NCBI GenBank assembly: GCA_964036665.1
Contig: OZ038532.1
Location: 8,122,001 to 8,186,000 of the forward strand
Direction of reading: 5' to 3'
Source: Gordius sp. MW1
Lineage: Eukaryota; Nematomorpha; Gordioida; Gordea; Gordiidae
DNA length: 64,000 nucleotides
The notes below the pieces were generated by a model. The model had not been told where the DNA came from. It worked only from the letters and a program-made list of their open reading frames with translations, and did no database searches. Below, in pieces: positions 46,301-56,409 of this stretch. A program made the position numbers and the translations under genes. Position 1 is the first letter of the stretch; each line of letters opens with the position of its first letter.

Positions 46301-48680
46301 ATAAGAATCCATTTTAATTGAATTTTTAGGTGGATGCCCAAAAATTAGTATTGCCTTGCTCTACCGATGAGATCACTGTTTTATGCTAAAAAAATCGGCA
46401 AGCGCGTACACGTACAAAAACTCAATTTTAGTTCCAGAGCAAGAATAAAATTTTAAAAAAACGCACCAAAAGACGTGAGTAAAAAAACGAAAGATTTCGA
46501 AAACAAACTTCTACTAAAACGTCCAAAAGGTGAAAGATTAAAAATTAGGGATAAATGCCCCCTTTAAATCTAATAAATCTATATTACTTTATGAAATATG
46601 ATAATGGGTCATAATGGATCGCACATAGTGAAATTGGTGATTTCATATAAAGGGTAAATATGTTTTTAAGATTTTTTACTAATTTGACCACAAAAAATTA
46701 ACCACAAGAGTGTGAAGTTTTTGGTTATATTATTTCGATAGGGAATTTTTTAGGAACAAAATGCACCAAAATTTGAGTGAATAACGCAATTACTTTCAAA
46801 AATATGACAAAAATAGTAAAATCCATAAAACGCTCCCGAACGTGATTTTGGCCCTTTAAACGTCCATAAAAAGTATTGGCCCAAAATCGCTAAAAATTAC
46901 TCTAATAAATGAGGCCTACGCCCTCGCCAAAAATTATCGTGGTCTGAGATGCGGTCGAAAATCGTCTGATTTTTGACGAATCATGGAATGGCCCAGTTAT
47001 GATTATACTTAACTATGAAAAAAAAATTGGTTAACGTCAATTATCGATTCCTATAAAAAATTTTCGCAACAAATTGAAAAATTACTCTTTAAGGTAGAAC
47101 TGGGCTAGAACAGTCATTGTTTGATTTTTTCCATTTTTGAGAGGCATATGTTATTTTTATTATAGGTAACAAATTTGGAGGGATGGAATTACCACAAATA
47201 AAGTTTGAAAAAAGACCTAAAAATTTCAGAAGTGCCCTGATTTAGTCATTGCCCGGTCTGGGATAGAATAACCTTAAAGTTTAAGACATTTTAGTGTATG
47301 CCAACTGATGGATTGCTTATTCTATTGCATACTCATAATTATGTTGATTTAACTAAAGAAGACAAATACTTAAAACATTTATACATTAAGGTATATTTGA
47401 TTTAAAAAAAAGAAAAATTCAAAAATTAATTACCTTCCTCTGTAATGATAATGTGATCGTGATTTGTAAGGGTCATAATCACTGGGCTGAGGACGGTACC
47501 TAGGTTGCTGGGACCTATTAACGGTGGATCCAGGGTTTTTAATGACAGAATCTACAACTTCATTCATACCATTATTAATATCACAATGTTGTGGAATGCT
47601 ATCTTTGGGCAACGGATGTTCAATAAAAGGATTTCCTGTGGCTTTGTACCAATTTAAAGGAATTCCATCACCATCCAATGTTGAGAGAGGGGGTAGATAA
47701 AGAGGATCTGGAGAATATCTTGGAATTTCTAATACTCCTATAGGTTCTGGGTCATTTATACCTTCTTTAACTATATCATTTTGCTCAAGCCCATTATTTA
47801 ACCTTAAGTATATTTAGGTATAATATAAGTGTTCTTTAAGTCATTTTTAGCACAGACACTTATACATGTTTAAACAAATTAAAACTCTTAAAAAACTTAA
47901 CATTAGCATTTATATTAATTGTGAACTTGCAAGATTACCTTGTTTCTGGTGGCAGTGTTGTGACACGTGGTTTAATTTTAGATTTATTGAATAAGGATAT
48001 TATTTCTGAATCATTAAGATTGTTTTTTATCTGAGGTTGATTAAAAGTTGTATCATGTTCTGTGTGTACTTCTTGTATTTGCTGATTGCCTGAAACAGGC
48101 AAATCTGCATATTTTATGGGGGTTATCTTTATATTGGTATGGGTATCATTTTGCAAAAAAGTAGCATCATTATGAGCACTTGCTTGAATATCATGATTGT
48201 AGATATCTTTTGCTATCTGTTAAAATATAACAAATTTTAATTTAAAGCATCTATCTAATATATACAGTAAAATAGTTTAAACTTATAAAAACATAAAAGT
48301 TTGTGTTACATTACATTTGAGTCAAGCTGACTGGGCAAATCCTCACATTCATATGGTATCTTTAGATTGCTTGCCCACAAATCCTCAGAGGTGTCATTCT
48401 GAAGATTTGTAAAACTGTTAGGCAGTGCGTTTTCTGTAAACACATTATTATTTTGATAAGCTTGGGTATAATGTTGAAAAGCCTCTACATTATTTGCTAA
48501 TTCATGATTTGTAATATAATTTGGCTGGCTTTCATTTGCTATAAAGCCAGTATCGATATTCAAATAATTATCTGTATTAGCATCAGTTGCTATCTCATTA
48601 TGATATTGAGCATAATTATTTTCATAATAGCCATAATTAGATATTTGATTTTGCTCATCAATATCGGTAAAATTGTTCAT
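26810..48680 (-). CDS. Sec16: Sec16, ER exit-site scaffold protein (25-exon model)
   Basis: Sec16 is the peripheral membrane scaffold that concentrates COPII coat at ER exit sites. Exons (high-low): 48680-48315, 48216-47939, 47802-47434, 46127-45759, 45301-45042, 44109-43888, 39887-39614, 38490-38462, 37908-37571, 37293-37241, 36611-36380, 35872-35663, 35186-35089, 34874-34793, 34496-34364, 33998-33887, 33153-32949, 32723-32637, 31867-31676, 31076-30689, 30147-29876, 29236-29060, 28343-28209, 27605-27215, 26883-26810. All phases join; 5,346 nt, about 1,781 residues. Diagnostic motifs are RPHVVARF (~757), YPGPL and DTHKDD (~848-860), RQNG (~927), AAHFCYLLA (~1,112), TEIYEY (~1,157), GWLGGLIKKMLP (~1,600), IVWNDALKRW (~1,630) and terminal SPYIDVF. 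The ATG has an in-frame TAA five codons earlier. The family call is firm; individual splice sites are predictions. Confidence 0.93.
29060..31076 (-). CDS. Sec16: Sec16 exons 20-22: P/S/T/Q-rich linker
   Basis: About residues 1,304-1,582, low complexity: SIPSSITTTPSSLPPLNF in exon 20, IPPTSSSQPQQPSIGLATYG in exon 21, NFNERSEHKSESFRS in exon 22. Exon 20 has two equally phased donors, GTACGG (exon end 30,689) and GTGATA (exon end 30,683), differing by two codons. Exon 21 lacks a usable GT donor; AAG|GCAATA gives a GC-AG intron to AAAG|GGTGAT with phase 0 on both sides. This linker is normally disordered in Sec16. Confidence 0.75.
31676..37908 (-). CDS. Sec16: Sec16 exons 9-19: central conserved (Sec13-binding ACE1-type) domain
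   Basis: These eleven exons (about residues 722-1,303) hold the conserved core. They run TRPHVVARFTPNGFLLVL, SFRRYPGPL, TDTHKDDIIKYCSDLL, LLLCIRQNG then AVVGADVSKLL, FREILLCGHQKEALYFAV, QAWGHAFYLASQKDNR, LSTKDPVLTLYQTLAGK, PLEWRSHLAMMLANP, LPAAHFCYLLAHHSFGEF, SICLPFKKFASPDAIRLTEI and AMRYLEVIA. In known Sec16 proteins this helical domain binds Sec13 and the COPII cage. Exon 16 (33,998-33,887) is short; it was found by its AHFCYLLA motif and supplies the piece missing between exons 15 and 17. Confidence 0.92.
31918..32073. mobile_element. GGGCGTAGCC-type MITE, copy 2 (Sec16 intron 18)
   Basis: ATGGGCGTAGTCGGG at the left and CCTGGCTACGCCTAT at the right, with AGAGGGGGCAGCCGCCCC inside. Inverted relative to the 7,055 copy. 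Confidence 0.75.
32274..32381. repeat. Isolated composite-family end motif
   Basis: TTGCTATGCAATTTATGGGC at 32,362-32,381 in Sec16 intron 18. A B-box-like GGTTCAAACCC lies nearby at about 32,199. The rest of the element is absent. Confidence 0.5.
35997..36155. mobile_element. GGGCGTAGCC-type MITE, copy 3 (Sec16 intron 11)
   Basis: Diverged copy: ATGGACGCAGCTAG at left, CTAGCTAAGCACAT at right, with TTTTGCTCCCCCTTAATCAT inside matching the other copies. Confidence 0.6.
38462..38490 (-). CDS. Sec16: Sec16 exon 8: 29-nt micro-exon
   Basis: Acceptor GCAACAG and donor GAAG|GTAATA bracket G-TTG-GAG-CAC-TTG-AAC-GAA-GCT-TTA-GAA-G, giving LEHLNEALE. Phases 2 in and 1 out fit exons 7 and 9 exactly; without it those two exons do not join in frame. 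Confidence 0.75.
38669..38837. mobile_element. AGTGTTG MITE, copy 1 (Sec16 intron 7)
   Basis: Ends are TAGTGTTGTAAAAACGGCTG and its reverse complement, continuing inward with GGTTTTGTTTGGTCG against CGATCAAACAAAAG. 169 bp, non-coding. Confidence 0.8.
39348..39548. mobile_element. AGTGTTG MITE, copy 2 (Sec16 intron 7)
   Basis: Same ends with changes (TAGTGTTTAAAGAACGG; CCGTTTTTCCAACACTA) and the inner GGTCGACC repeats. 201 bp. Confidence 0.8.
39614..39887 (-). CDS. Sec16: Sec16 exon 7: Y/M/Q-rich segment
   Basis: Contains SALLERSKAAGREKAKKQQ, then TLYWQQYQMMAQKMYSNYYK, ending at donor GTAAGT. It joins exon 6 across a 4-kb intron that holds a complete composite repeat, a TGCTCAGT array in each orientation and a MITE. 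The aromatic, methionine-rich stretch resembles the YW-rich segment just ahead of the central domain in animal Sec16. Confidence 0.8.
40006..40207. mobile_element. AGTGTTG MITE, copy 3 (Sec16 intron 6)
   Basis: TAGTGTTGTAAAAACGGCTG on the left and CAGCCGTTTTACAACATTA on the right. 202 bp. Confidence 0.8.
40499..40675 (+). repeat. TGCTCAGT array, 20-bp period (Sec16 intron 6)
   Basis: Nine copies of TGCTCAGT or TGTTCAGT at 40,500, 40,523, 40,543, 40,563, 40,583, 40,601, 40,621, 40,641 and 40,664. Spacing is 20 bp for most steps. A reverse B-box-like segment, GATTCGAACC, follows at about 40,732. Confidence 0.8.
41091..43236 (+). mobile_element. Composite non-autonomous element, plus orientation (Sec16 intron 6)
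   Basis: End motif at 41,093-41,112, TTTTTTGGTGTCCGTCCGTC microsatellite, GAGGTGCCCCACCCCTCATC modules, GGGGTTAGAATCCCGG B-box-like segment (about 41,376), and six CCAAT units with a ~108-bp period (near 41,466, 41,595, 41,699, 41,808, 41,917 and 42,019). Nearly identical to 61,402-62,520 up to this point. It then diverges: 42,060-42,600 is unrelated, a tRNA-like SINE unit (42,785-43,040) follows, and then the shared tail with end motif at 43,111-43,130 and hairpin GGGCCGAAGGCCCGAG at 43,219. Confidence 0.75.
42783..42845 (+). repeat. tRNA-like SINE head
   Basis: GCCACCATGGTATAGATAGC (A-box-like), GCCGGCTTGTGAACTGG (arm-like with a weak stem), then GGTTCAAGTCA B-box at 42,828-42,838. The T-arm does not pair properly, so it is a tRNA-derived promoter and not a working tRNA gene. 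A poly-T body and a CCAAT unit follow. Confidence 0.6.
43440..43650 (-). repeat. TGCTCAGT array, reversed (Sec16 intron 6)
   Basis: ACTGAGCA copies near 43,446, 43,466, 43,487, 43,510, 43,531, 43,553, 43,576, 43,596, 43,610 and 43,632, about 20-22 bp apart. Its right border is the reverse of the left border of the 21,888 array. Confidence 0.75.
43888..48680 (-). CDS. Sec16: Sec16 exons 1-6: low-complexity N-terminal region
   Basis: Six exons covering about residues 1-621. They are rich in N, Q, Y and S in exon 1 (NYGYYENNYAQYHNE) and in P, R and Q in exons 3-5, with acidic DSYYDEDDS in exon 5 and charged DQDAQRGERKREE in exon 6. This fits the long disordered N-terminus of Sec16 proteins, which is poorly conserved in sequence. 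Introns are 98, 136, 1,306, 457 and 932 bp. The exon 5-6 join uses donor GTTAGG at 45,041 and acceptor TTAG at 44,110. The alternative donor GTCTTA would put exon 6 out of frame. Confidence 0.85.
45567..45726. mobile_element. GGGCGTAGCC-type MITE, copy 4 (Sec16 intron 4)
   Basis: ATGGGCGTAGCCAGTG at left and CCGGGCTACGACCAT at right. Interior close to the 7,055 copy in the same orientation. Confidence 0.8.
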
Positions 48681-49012
48681 ATTTTATTTTCCCAAGGTGC
48701 CTTAAGTTCAAATAAAAACATTTTAAGTTAAATATGTCTATTTAAGCTTTGAACAAAATTATAAAAAAAATATTACCATTGGCAATGCGATATTTTATTT
48801 TATTACGCGTAGCTGATTTCAATATGCAAAGTTTATTGAATTATTATTTCACTTGGAAAATATTTTTCATATGTTCATGTGATTATAAAAGGATGTTTGC
48901 AAACTATTTAGGTTATATTTATCTAATCATTTATACATATTTGTGAAATATTTAATATTCCTATGTACTGTAACTATACATGCTAACATAAAACATTAAT
49001 ACTTTATGAGGG
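48681..49012 (-). other. Sec16 upstream region
   Basis: The 332 bp between the predicted start codon and an LTR retrotransposon. It must hold part of the 5' untranslated region or promoter. It is AT-rich and no core promoter element can be chosen with confidence. Confidence 0.4.
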
Positions 49013-49301
49013 TATCGGGAAGTAAGTACCAAATTATAAAGTAATAAATACTTTTTTATATATCCAATAAATGTCAAAAGTTTGCGAAAAAAGTGAGTTG
49101 TAAAAAAGTGTTTTACCCGTCTTTATATAATCGCGAATTAATTGAAATACATTAAATCAATCAACATTTAGTTGAATCTGCGAGCTATATGTGATAGGTC
49201 AATTAACGTCGCGAAGTAGTAAGGTAATGTAAATGAGTCAATCAAGTTTCGAAGTAGACATAAGTAATATGCCGCGAGCAATCAATTAAATAGTAATGGA
49301 T
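49013..49301 (-). repeat. 3' LTR of the 49-53.6 kb element
   Basis: Runs from TATCGGGAAGTAAGTACC to AATAGTAATGGAT on the plus strand and matches 53,299-53,586 along its whole length. Confidence 0.85.
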
Positions 49302-49333
49302 GCAACAAATATTCCGCTGGGCAACAACGGAGT

Positions 49334-52300
49334 TCATACAAAATTAATAAGTTTTTTGGGACAATAAACTTGTCGACCAGACTTGGTAATAATTGGGTTA
49401 GGAAGTGGTACGCTAGATTTTGTGAAAGAAACAATGGTAGATTGATTTAAATCTTGGTTCGGTGAGTGATTGTTTGGTTTGGGTGCATTTGGGTCAACTG
49501 ATGAATTCGGGTTATCAACCTTAGGCTCGAGGAAAGCTGGCTTTAATCGATCAATCGAGACAAGGTCTTTCCTCCCATTGTGGTCTATGATAAAAAATTT
49601 AATATGATTTTCAAGCACTTTGAAAGGTCGCTCATAGGGGGCAACCAAGGCTTTGCGTAGCCGATCCGTCCTTATAAAAACATGGGTGGATAAAAATAAA
49701 TTGTCGGAAATTTGTGGTTTGATGTTCGATGGTGTGGAAGGTGTAAATTGGGCATCATCAAACTGCTGTCGAATGCGTTGTATGTAATCGGCAGCGTTAA
49801 TGGCGCAATCAGACGGTTGTAAAAAATCTCCTGTGAGTCGTAAAGAAGTATTGTATACCAGCTCAGCGCTTGAACAGGCGAGGTCTTCTTTGACGGTGTT
49901 GCAAATTCCTAGGAATACAAGGGGAATAAGGTCGGACCAACGGGTAACGTCACCTTATATCATGATTGAACTTTTGAGCTGTCGGTGAAATCGCTCTACC
50001 ATCCCATTGGCTTGTGGATGGTAAGCTGTCGTAGTGATATGATGATATCCTAGTAAAAAAAGATAATTGTTTAAAAATGGTTGATTGGAATTGCGGTCCC
50101 CGGTCCGTGGTTAATGTCGCTAGAACACCAAAGTTGGCTATCCAATGTGTCAAAAATGTGCGTGCAACGGTTTCGGCTGTTGCGTCATTAATGGGAATTG
50201 CAATCGGCCATCGGGTGAAACGATCGACGGCAGTAAAAATGTAAATGTGGTCGTTAGAAGGTGGTAAGGGTCCGACGAGATCTACATGTACGTGGCTAAA
50301 CCTTGCGTCTGGTTCAGCGAACGTGCCGGGGCTAATATTACGTATCTATTTACCTTGCATTTTTGACATGCAATGCATTGCTTTGTCCAATCGCGTACAT
50401 CTTTGTTAATTCCCGGCCAGATGAAACGTTGGGCGATTAGTTTAAGTATTGGGCGTAAGGCTGGATGAGAAAGACCATGTAGTTGATTAAAAACTATGCG
50501 TCCGAGCGTCCTAGGTACTAAAGGTCTCGAAGTCGTAGATGTATCGCACGTAATAGTTAAATTTGTACCTGGAATTAAGCGTTGTTCCAGTTTAAGGCTT
50601 TCGAGCTCTTCTAGTTGATATTGCTCTTGTTTTTGTGTCAGAGCAATTCTTTCTGGAGTGATGTGTTTGGTTGTTGGTTTGAGTTTGTTGCTGAAGGAAT
50701 CGATATCGATTCGGAACAAAGTGTCTGCTACTATATTTGCCTTACCTTTAATAAACTGTATATCTGAAGTAAATTGTGAAATATATTCTAAGGCGTATTT
50801 CGCGCGGCGAGTATTTCTCGGATTTAGAAGCGAGAACGTAGGTTAACGGTTTGTGATCAGTAAAAATTGTAAAGTCGCGACCTTCTAAAATGTGTCGGTA
50901 ATGTTTAATTGAAAGATAAATTGCTAGCAGTTCTCTCCACTGTATCGAGTTTGTGTTTTGCTCAATATCAGGGAGAAAAAGGATAAAGAACTGATTTCCC
51001 CTTTTACAATCTGATGTAGAACGGCTCCGATGGCAGAGTTTGACGCGTCGGTTGTAATAGAGATGTTGGTACCATCCACTAAATGATTAAGGGTCGAGAT
51101 TTCATCGAGCATTATTTTAATCTTGTGGAATGCGCCGTGTGCGCTCTGCGTCATGTCCAATGGTCCTTTTGTGTCGTTGAGGAAATCAGTAGTCAGTGGT
51201 TGTAGAAGGAGTGCACAGTAAAGTATAAAACGCCTGTAATAATTTATCATTCCCACGAAACGACGTAGTTGTGTTATAGTGGTCGGGGTGGCAAAATTTT
51301 TGATAACCCAGAGTTTCTCCGGTATTGGCGTTAAACCTTGTGGGGAAACTTGATGTCCTAGGAAATCCATAGAAGAACATCCCCATTGGCACTTGTCCAG
51401 GTTATTTATATCAAACTCTCGTAATCGTGTAAAAACCTGACCTAAGTGGTCTAAGTGTTCACTAGTTGATGTACTTGCGATTAAAATATCGTCCAAGCGA
51501 AGGTGAAATTGAGACCACGGAGAGCTTGGTCAATGAAGCGTTGGAATGTATGAGCAGCATTTCGTAAATCAAAAGGTATTCGCAAAAATTCATAAAGACC
51601 GAAAGGCGTAGTTTCCAAGGCTACGGGTATTTGATAATAAGCTCTGACTAGGTCAATTTTTGGAAATATGGTTGTGCCGGCTAGGTTGAGCGAGAAATCA
51701 TGTAGTGGTAATGGGTAACGATCCGGTATAGTTAGAAGGTTAAGGGCTCGGTAATCTCCACACGGTCGCCAATCTCCTGGAGTTTTTTGGGGACCATGTG
51801 CAGTGGAGAACTCCAGGGGCGTTTTGAGGGTTGAATTATGCCGAGTTCGAGCATGGGTGCAAACTCTTGTTTGGCAATCTTTAGCTTGACAGGGTCTAAG
51901 CGTATAGGTCTGCCATAAACGGGTGGTCCTTGTGTACGTATGTGCTGGATTACTTGGTGGCTTACGCGTGACTTGTAATTTGGAGGGGCATATATATCTG
52001 GGAACTCTTTCAACACATTTTTAAAATACGGTGAATCGATCTTTATTGCGAGTTGTAAATTATACAAGTTCGAGTAAATATATCGCCCATAAGACTTTAA
52101 AGTAGTCTTAGGGTCTAACAAGCATTTATGACGTATATCAACGAGAAGGTTATAATGATTTAACAAATTAGCCCCGATGATAGGTGTCTTTACGTCAGCA
52201 ATTTTAGTCCAGTTCCATTGATTTCTGGCCATAAGCCAGTATAAAACTGTTTTTGGCAGCTTGGAGGAGGATGTGTGAGGGGGTGAAACGGTGGTTACAT

Positions 52301-53081
52301 GGGTGTGGTATGACACTGAGTTCCGCACCGGTATCTTTAAAAAAACGATTTAGTTGATTTATCGTAAATAAAAAATAAGCGACTGGTGTTATGGCCTGAA
52401 CCAGGGGTCGCGGATTCTGGCAGGCCTATGGGTTTGATGAGGAAGGCCAGGTATAGTTGCAAGGCTGATGGCATTTGGTGGCCTTTTCCTTATATCTTTG
52501 GTGATACCAACACCAATCTTGGTGAACGACTGCGCGGGGTTGAAAAGGGGATCGAAATCGCCTTAATGTAGACCTACTTCTCGACTGAAAATGATTTCGT
52601 CGACTGACCTCATGCCGCAATGTGTCGATGCTCACGCTTAGTTTATTGACCATGTCTATGAGCGTCTCGATATCATTGTTTGATCTATGTGTGGCAGGGG
52701 CAACGTTGGATATTTGAGGCGTATGGTATGTTTCAGCGGTTTTATCAGCTGTTTCAGCCAGCTTGACTAAAGTCTGGTCACTTGCACAGATTGCCAAGAT
52801 GCTGGCCATGTTGTTGTCCAGTTTTTCCAACCACAATTGTTTTAAGATGACGTCATCCATTTTGCGGTACCCAGGAGGTTTTTCAGGTGTCCATAGAGTT
52901 GTGATGGTGTACGATCACCCAATTGCACGTTGGAGAGTAAGTCGTGGAATCGTGCTGAGTCCGACTTTGTCGTGCGGTCGATGATGGCTGTCCGGATGGT
53001 GGTGTACGGAGCCTCAAACGGTAGATTTTCCAAATAATCTTGGATTTTGATTGTGACTTCTTGTAGAAGGCAGTCAATCAC
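49334..53081 (-). pseudogene. Gypsy gag-pol remnant, multiple frameshifts
   Basis: Segments in order: gag (53,081-52,842, RFHDLLSNVQLGDRTPSQL; then in another frame 52,860-52,426, LKQLWLEKLDNNMASILA and a CWYHQRYKEKATKC zinc-type motif), protease end plus start of reverse transcriptase (52,328-51,732, LLNHYNLLVDIRHKCLLD and [16 protein letters not shown]), RT-RNase H (51,496-50,924, FLGHQVSPQGLTP, RRFVGMINYYRRF), integrase zinc finger (50,719-50,282, HGLSH...CIACQKC), integrase core (around 50,270-49,950, VHVDLVGPLPPS, TLTTDRGPQF) and integrase C-terminus (49,648-49,334). At least six frame changes are needed, so it cannot encode an active polyprotein. Arthropod-type Gypsy gag pattern; clade is inference. 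Confidence 0.85.
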
Positions 53082-53298
53082 GGTTTGCTAGACTCAGATG
53101 TTACTCGGCGTATCGTGAAAAGGGCCTCTATTTGGACAAACCATAGGCGGGGATTTATACGATTAAAAGGGGTAATTTTAAAAACATAGCGTTTTCCGAT
53201 TTAATTTGGGCGTCATCTAATTGGTTGGCATCCATTTACAAGGTTGCGTATAACAAGGGTTGGGTAGAAGGGTGCGTATAACAAGGGTGGGTCACCAA

Positions 53299-53586
53299 TA
53301 TCGGGAAGTAAATACCAAATTATAAAGTAATAAATACTTTATAGCCAATAAATGTCAACGTTTGCGATAAAAGTAAGTTGTAAAGAAGTGTTTTACACGT
53401 CTTTATATAATCGCGAATTAATTGAAATACATTAAATCAATTAACATTTAGTGGTGAATCCGCGAGCTATATGTATGTGATAGGTCAATTAACATCGCGA
53501 AGTAGTAAGGTAATGTAAATGAGTCAATAAGTTTCGAAGTAGACATAAGTAATATGCCGCGAGCAATCAATTAAATAGTAATGGAT
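53299..53586 (-). repeat. 5' LTR of the 49-53.6 kb element
   Basis: Runs from TATCGGGAAGTAAATACC to AATAGTAATGGAT. Shares TCTTTATATAATCGCGAATT and AATATGCCGCGAGCAATCAA with the left LTR. Confidence 0.85.
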
Positions 53587-54890
53587 TCACACCCCTCATT
53601 ATAATGAATACACATCTGACATTAAATTTTAAATATTTTAATACCTTACGATTTACCGATGTTATTTATATTAACCTCTATACAAGTGTATATAAACACG
53701 AATCTTTCCGAAAAATATTTATTCCAATTTTTGGTTAAATAAAATGTGTTGTTTGCCTCTACTTAATCCCTTGTCTATTAAAATATTATATTTTTTGAAT
53801 ATTTATAGGGACGACGTCAGCTACAGGTATGATGATATAATACATATACATAGGTCATTTTCTTCCTTTTTAGTGTATAACTTGAATTTTGACAATTTCC
53901 TTTGCTATATTTCCTTACTTAATGATACGGAAAATTTAAGAAAATATAGATCTCGCATTGAGCATTTGTTTCCATTTGCATTACCCTTCACATTAAAAGG
54001 TAGAGTGGCAAGTGAACTCTAACCACTGAATTTTCATTGCAATTTTGCACTTCACTAAAATATATGAGCATAAGCTTTATTAATACCCATAAATTGCATA
54101 GCAATTAAAAATAATGTGGCTGAATTATTTAAAAAGTGGAATAATAAATCGTTGGGGACATAATATGTGGTCTAACACTTAATAAAATAGTTTAGTTTTT
54201 GAATGTAAAAGTATTTGCCATCTAATTATAATATGAAATTTATTAAAAACTTCAAAGCCTTTAGTCCTACCGGTAACAATGTTCCTTTTATTGTTGTTTT
54301 TACATCGTTGTAATGTGTGCAACTAATAACTTATGTTATGAATATTGATAAAAAGTATCTCGTACCTTATAGGGTTACATAACATTATAATGATCATGCA
54401 ATAATTCTTAAGGAGCGAACTAAAAAGGTTATTTCAAGGGCTACAACTTTTTCTTAAATTTTATCTAAAAACATTGCTAAGAATATACAAAAGAAAATTT
54501 AAAGTTGAGATATGTCAAAATTTATCGTCCAGACGAGACCGAGTTATCCAGACTATGCCTAGATAGAGATTCTCATAATGGCACCCCAGACGAGACGCCT
54601 TGGCTTTCGAGACTGAGAGGAGATCGAAACTCTAGGACAGATAGAGCCTTACACATGTAGGTCGAGGCCTTATCCAAGAGGATTCTCGGATCAGGAAGAC
54701 AAAAATCCGGAAAATATACGGGGTTAGGGCTCTGTTTGGGCCTGGTGGGTCAGTCTGACCCCTGGCCCGAATTAAACACTTGATAATAAATAATGCACAA
54801 TTTCTTTAGACTCTATTTATAAGAAATAGAATCTTCGAAAAGGGTTAATGATCAAGCTTTTAGGAAACCAGTCATTTTGTGTAATATCGT
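53587..54890. other. Unassigned DNA right of the LTR element
   Basis: A 92-codon plus-strand frame at 53,744-54,022 ends FALPFTLKGRVASEL and matches no family I recognise. It could be chance or one exon. An end motif of the composite family lies reversed at 54,086-54,104. A moderately GC-rich patch at 54,525-54,770 contains repeated CCAGACGAGAC and has no open frame of note. Confidence 0.4.
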
Positions 54891-55400
54891 GAGATTAAGC
54901 AAAGGTCATCATTAATTTGCAGTTAATTATTGCGCCTGTTTCGCAATTATCCGTTGTAAAGCAACAACCCGACAAGTTATCAAAAGACATTAATAAACGA
55001 AAATATGCAGCAAAAATAAAAATAGCAAATAAAGATTTGGGCTTCGGGCCAGGGGAAAAGTAGGAGTAAGCAACATTGATTATGAATTTACAGATAGTTA
55101 TTCAGCCAGTTTTGCAATTATCCGTTATAAAGAACCTAGACATTATGCCAAAATAAATTTATGGACAAAAACAAGCAGCAAAATAAATAGCAATTAACAA
55201 GGATTTTGGCCTCGAGCCGGGGTCAGACAAAGTAGAATTAAGCAACTGTCATCAATTTGCAGAGAATTATATAATCAATTCAATTATCAAAGCAACAAAC
55301 TAGATAAGTTGCAAAAGAAAGCAATATATAAGGGTAATCCAGTCAGGCACAAAAACATTAATGGAATTTGGGCTCGGGCGATGTCGAAAAAATTTATTCA
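54890..55400. repeat. Diverged ~171-bp tandem triplication
   Basis: Three successive copies recognised by TAAGC followed by a TCATCAATTTGCAG-like segment at about 54,896, 55,067 and 55,239 (steps 171 and 172 bp). Each continues with an AATTATCCGTT-type segment, CAGCAAAAATAAA, and ends in a GGGCTCGGGC-like segment. No coding capacity. Confidence 0.7.
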
Positions 55401-55519
55401 CCCAGCGGTAATTAGCTAGTCTATATTCGAAATCAAAATAAAAGACTTTTATAGAAGCATAAGTACACATAATTAAATAATCATATAAGTTTCCACATCG
55501 ATTATTGAAAAATTACAAG

Positions 55520-55590
55520 TTGGACAGACGGACGGATAGGAGGGACTGACTGACAACCAAAAATGAGCCCATATATTGCATAGCAATTAA
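55520..55590 (-). repeat. Composite-family end module
   Basis: GGACAGACGGACGGATAGG microsatellite remnant, CAACCAAAAATGAGCCCATA, and the end motif at 55,567-55,586 with one change. No internal units attached. Confidence 0.65.
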
Positions 55591-56400
55591 TAAAGCAGCA
55601 ATTGTGACAAAAAATATAATTTTACAATAATTATTTGTACCGCTGAATAAAAATTTATAGTTTTAATATTTTATATCTGTCTATAGCAAGATAAGTGAAT
55701 TCCATATTTTATTCATCATCATTATTAATAATAATCAATTTCATTTTTGGTAAAATAAATTTCAAATATAAAATTAAAAATGTATTAAGGTCTGGGGTAG
55801 GCGCGCACTAATTGAAATATATGCGGGGGGCTCGTTGCCAAATAAACCTACTTGTTACTCCTCCCTCAAAAGCTAATTTAATTAGTTACAAATTTAAGAT
55901 TTTAACGGTAAGGAAAACCGAAAGGGAACGATGTAAGTAAAAAGGAGAGGACTACGAATAGCTGAAATGCTTATTTTATATTTTACAAAATAGCCGACTT
56001 TATTTATTCCAAAATTACAAAGTATATATCTGAATTTACAAAAAGAAAGTTATTCTAAAATTACAAAACATTATATACGAATTTACCAATAAAGGGGTTT
56101 TACAAAAGGAGGGGTTTACGAAAGGGTATAATTTTTTACGAGTTTTTTTATTTATAGCCGCTGTTTTCTCCCCCTGGGTGGTGGGCCTGATTGAACGATC
56201 AATGGTCCGGAGATCTTCAGACAGGGCTGAGGTAGCGATGTTAATGGTGTACAAGAAAAAGAAATTTAAAAATGGCGTCAGGAAATTTAGCCACTTCCGC
56301 TTAAAGTTAACGCGCGATAAAATAGTCTCTCTTTTTTCTATTCCTTTTTACCACAAGGATTGCACAACCATTCTTACGCCCTTTTTTCGTTACATTTTAT
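55591..56400. other. AT-rich stretch without recognised gene
   Basis: Short frames only, including a 72-codon minus frame (56,254-56,036) with no domain. It may be the far end of the gag side of the neighbouring retroelement. Confidence 0.35.
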
Positions 56401-56409
56401 TAAAAAGAT

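Larger units (their letters stand above)
49013..53586 (-). mobile_element. Decayed Ty3/Gypsy (mag-like) LTR retrotransposon
   Basis: A 4.57-kb element with two ~289-bp LTRs, read on the minus strand: LTR, primer-binding-like TGGTGACCCACCC just inside the right LTR (about 53,286-53,298), gag, protease, reverse transcriptase, RNase H, integrase, LTR. The two LTRs differ by scattered substitutions and small indels. With the frameshifts this points to an old insertion. LTR ends lack the canonical TG...CA, and I see no clear target duplication. Confidence 0.88.
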
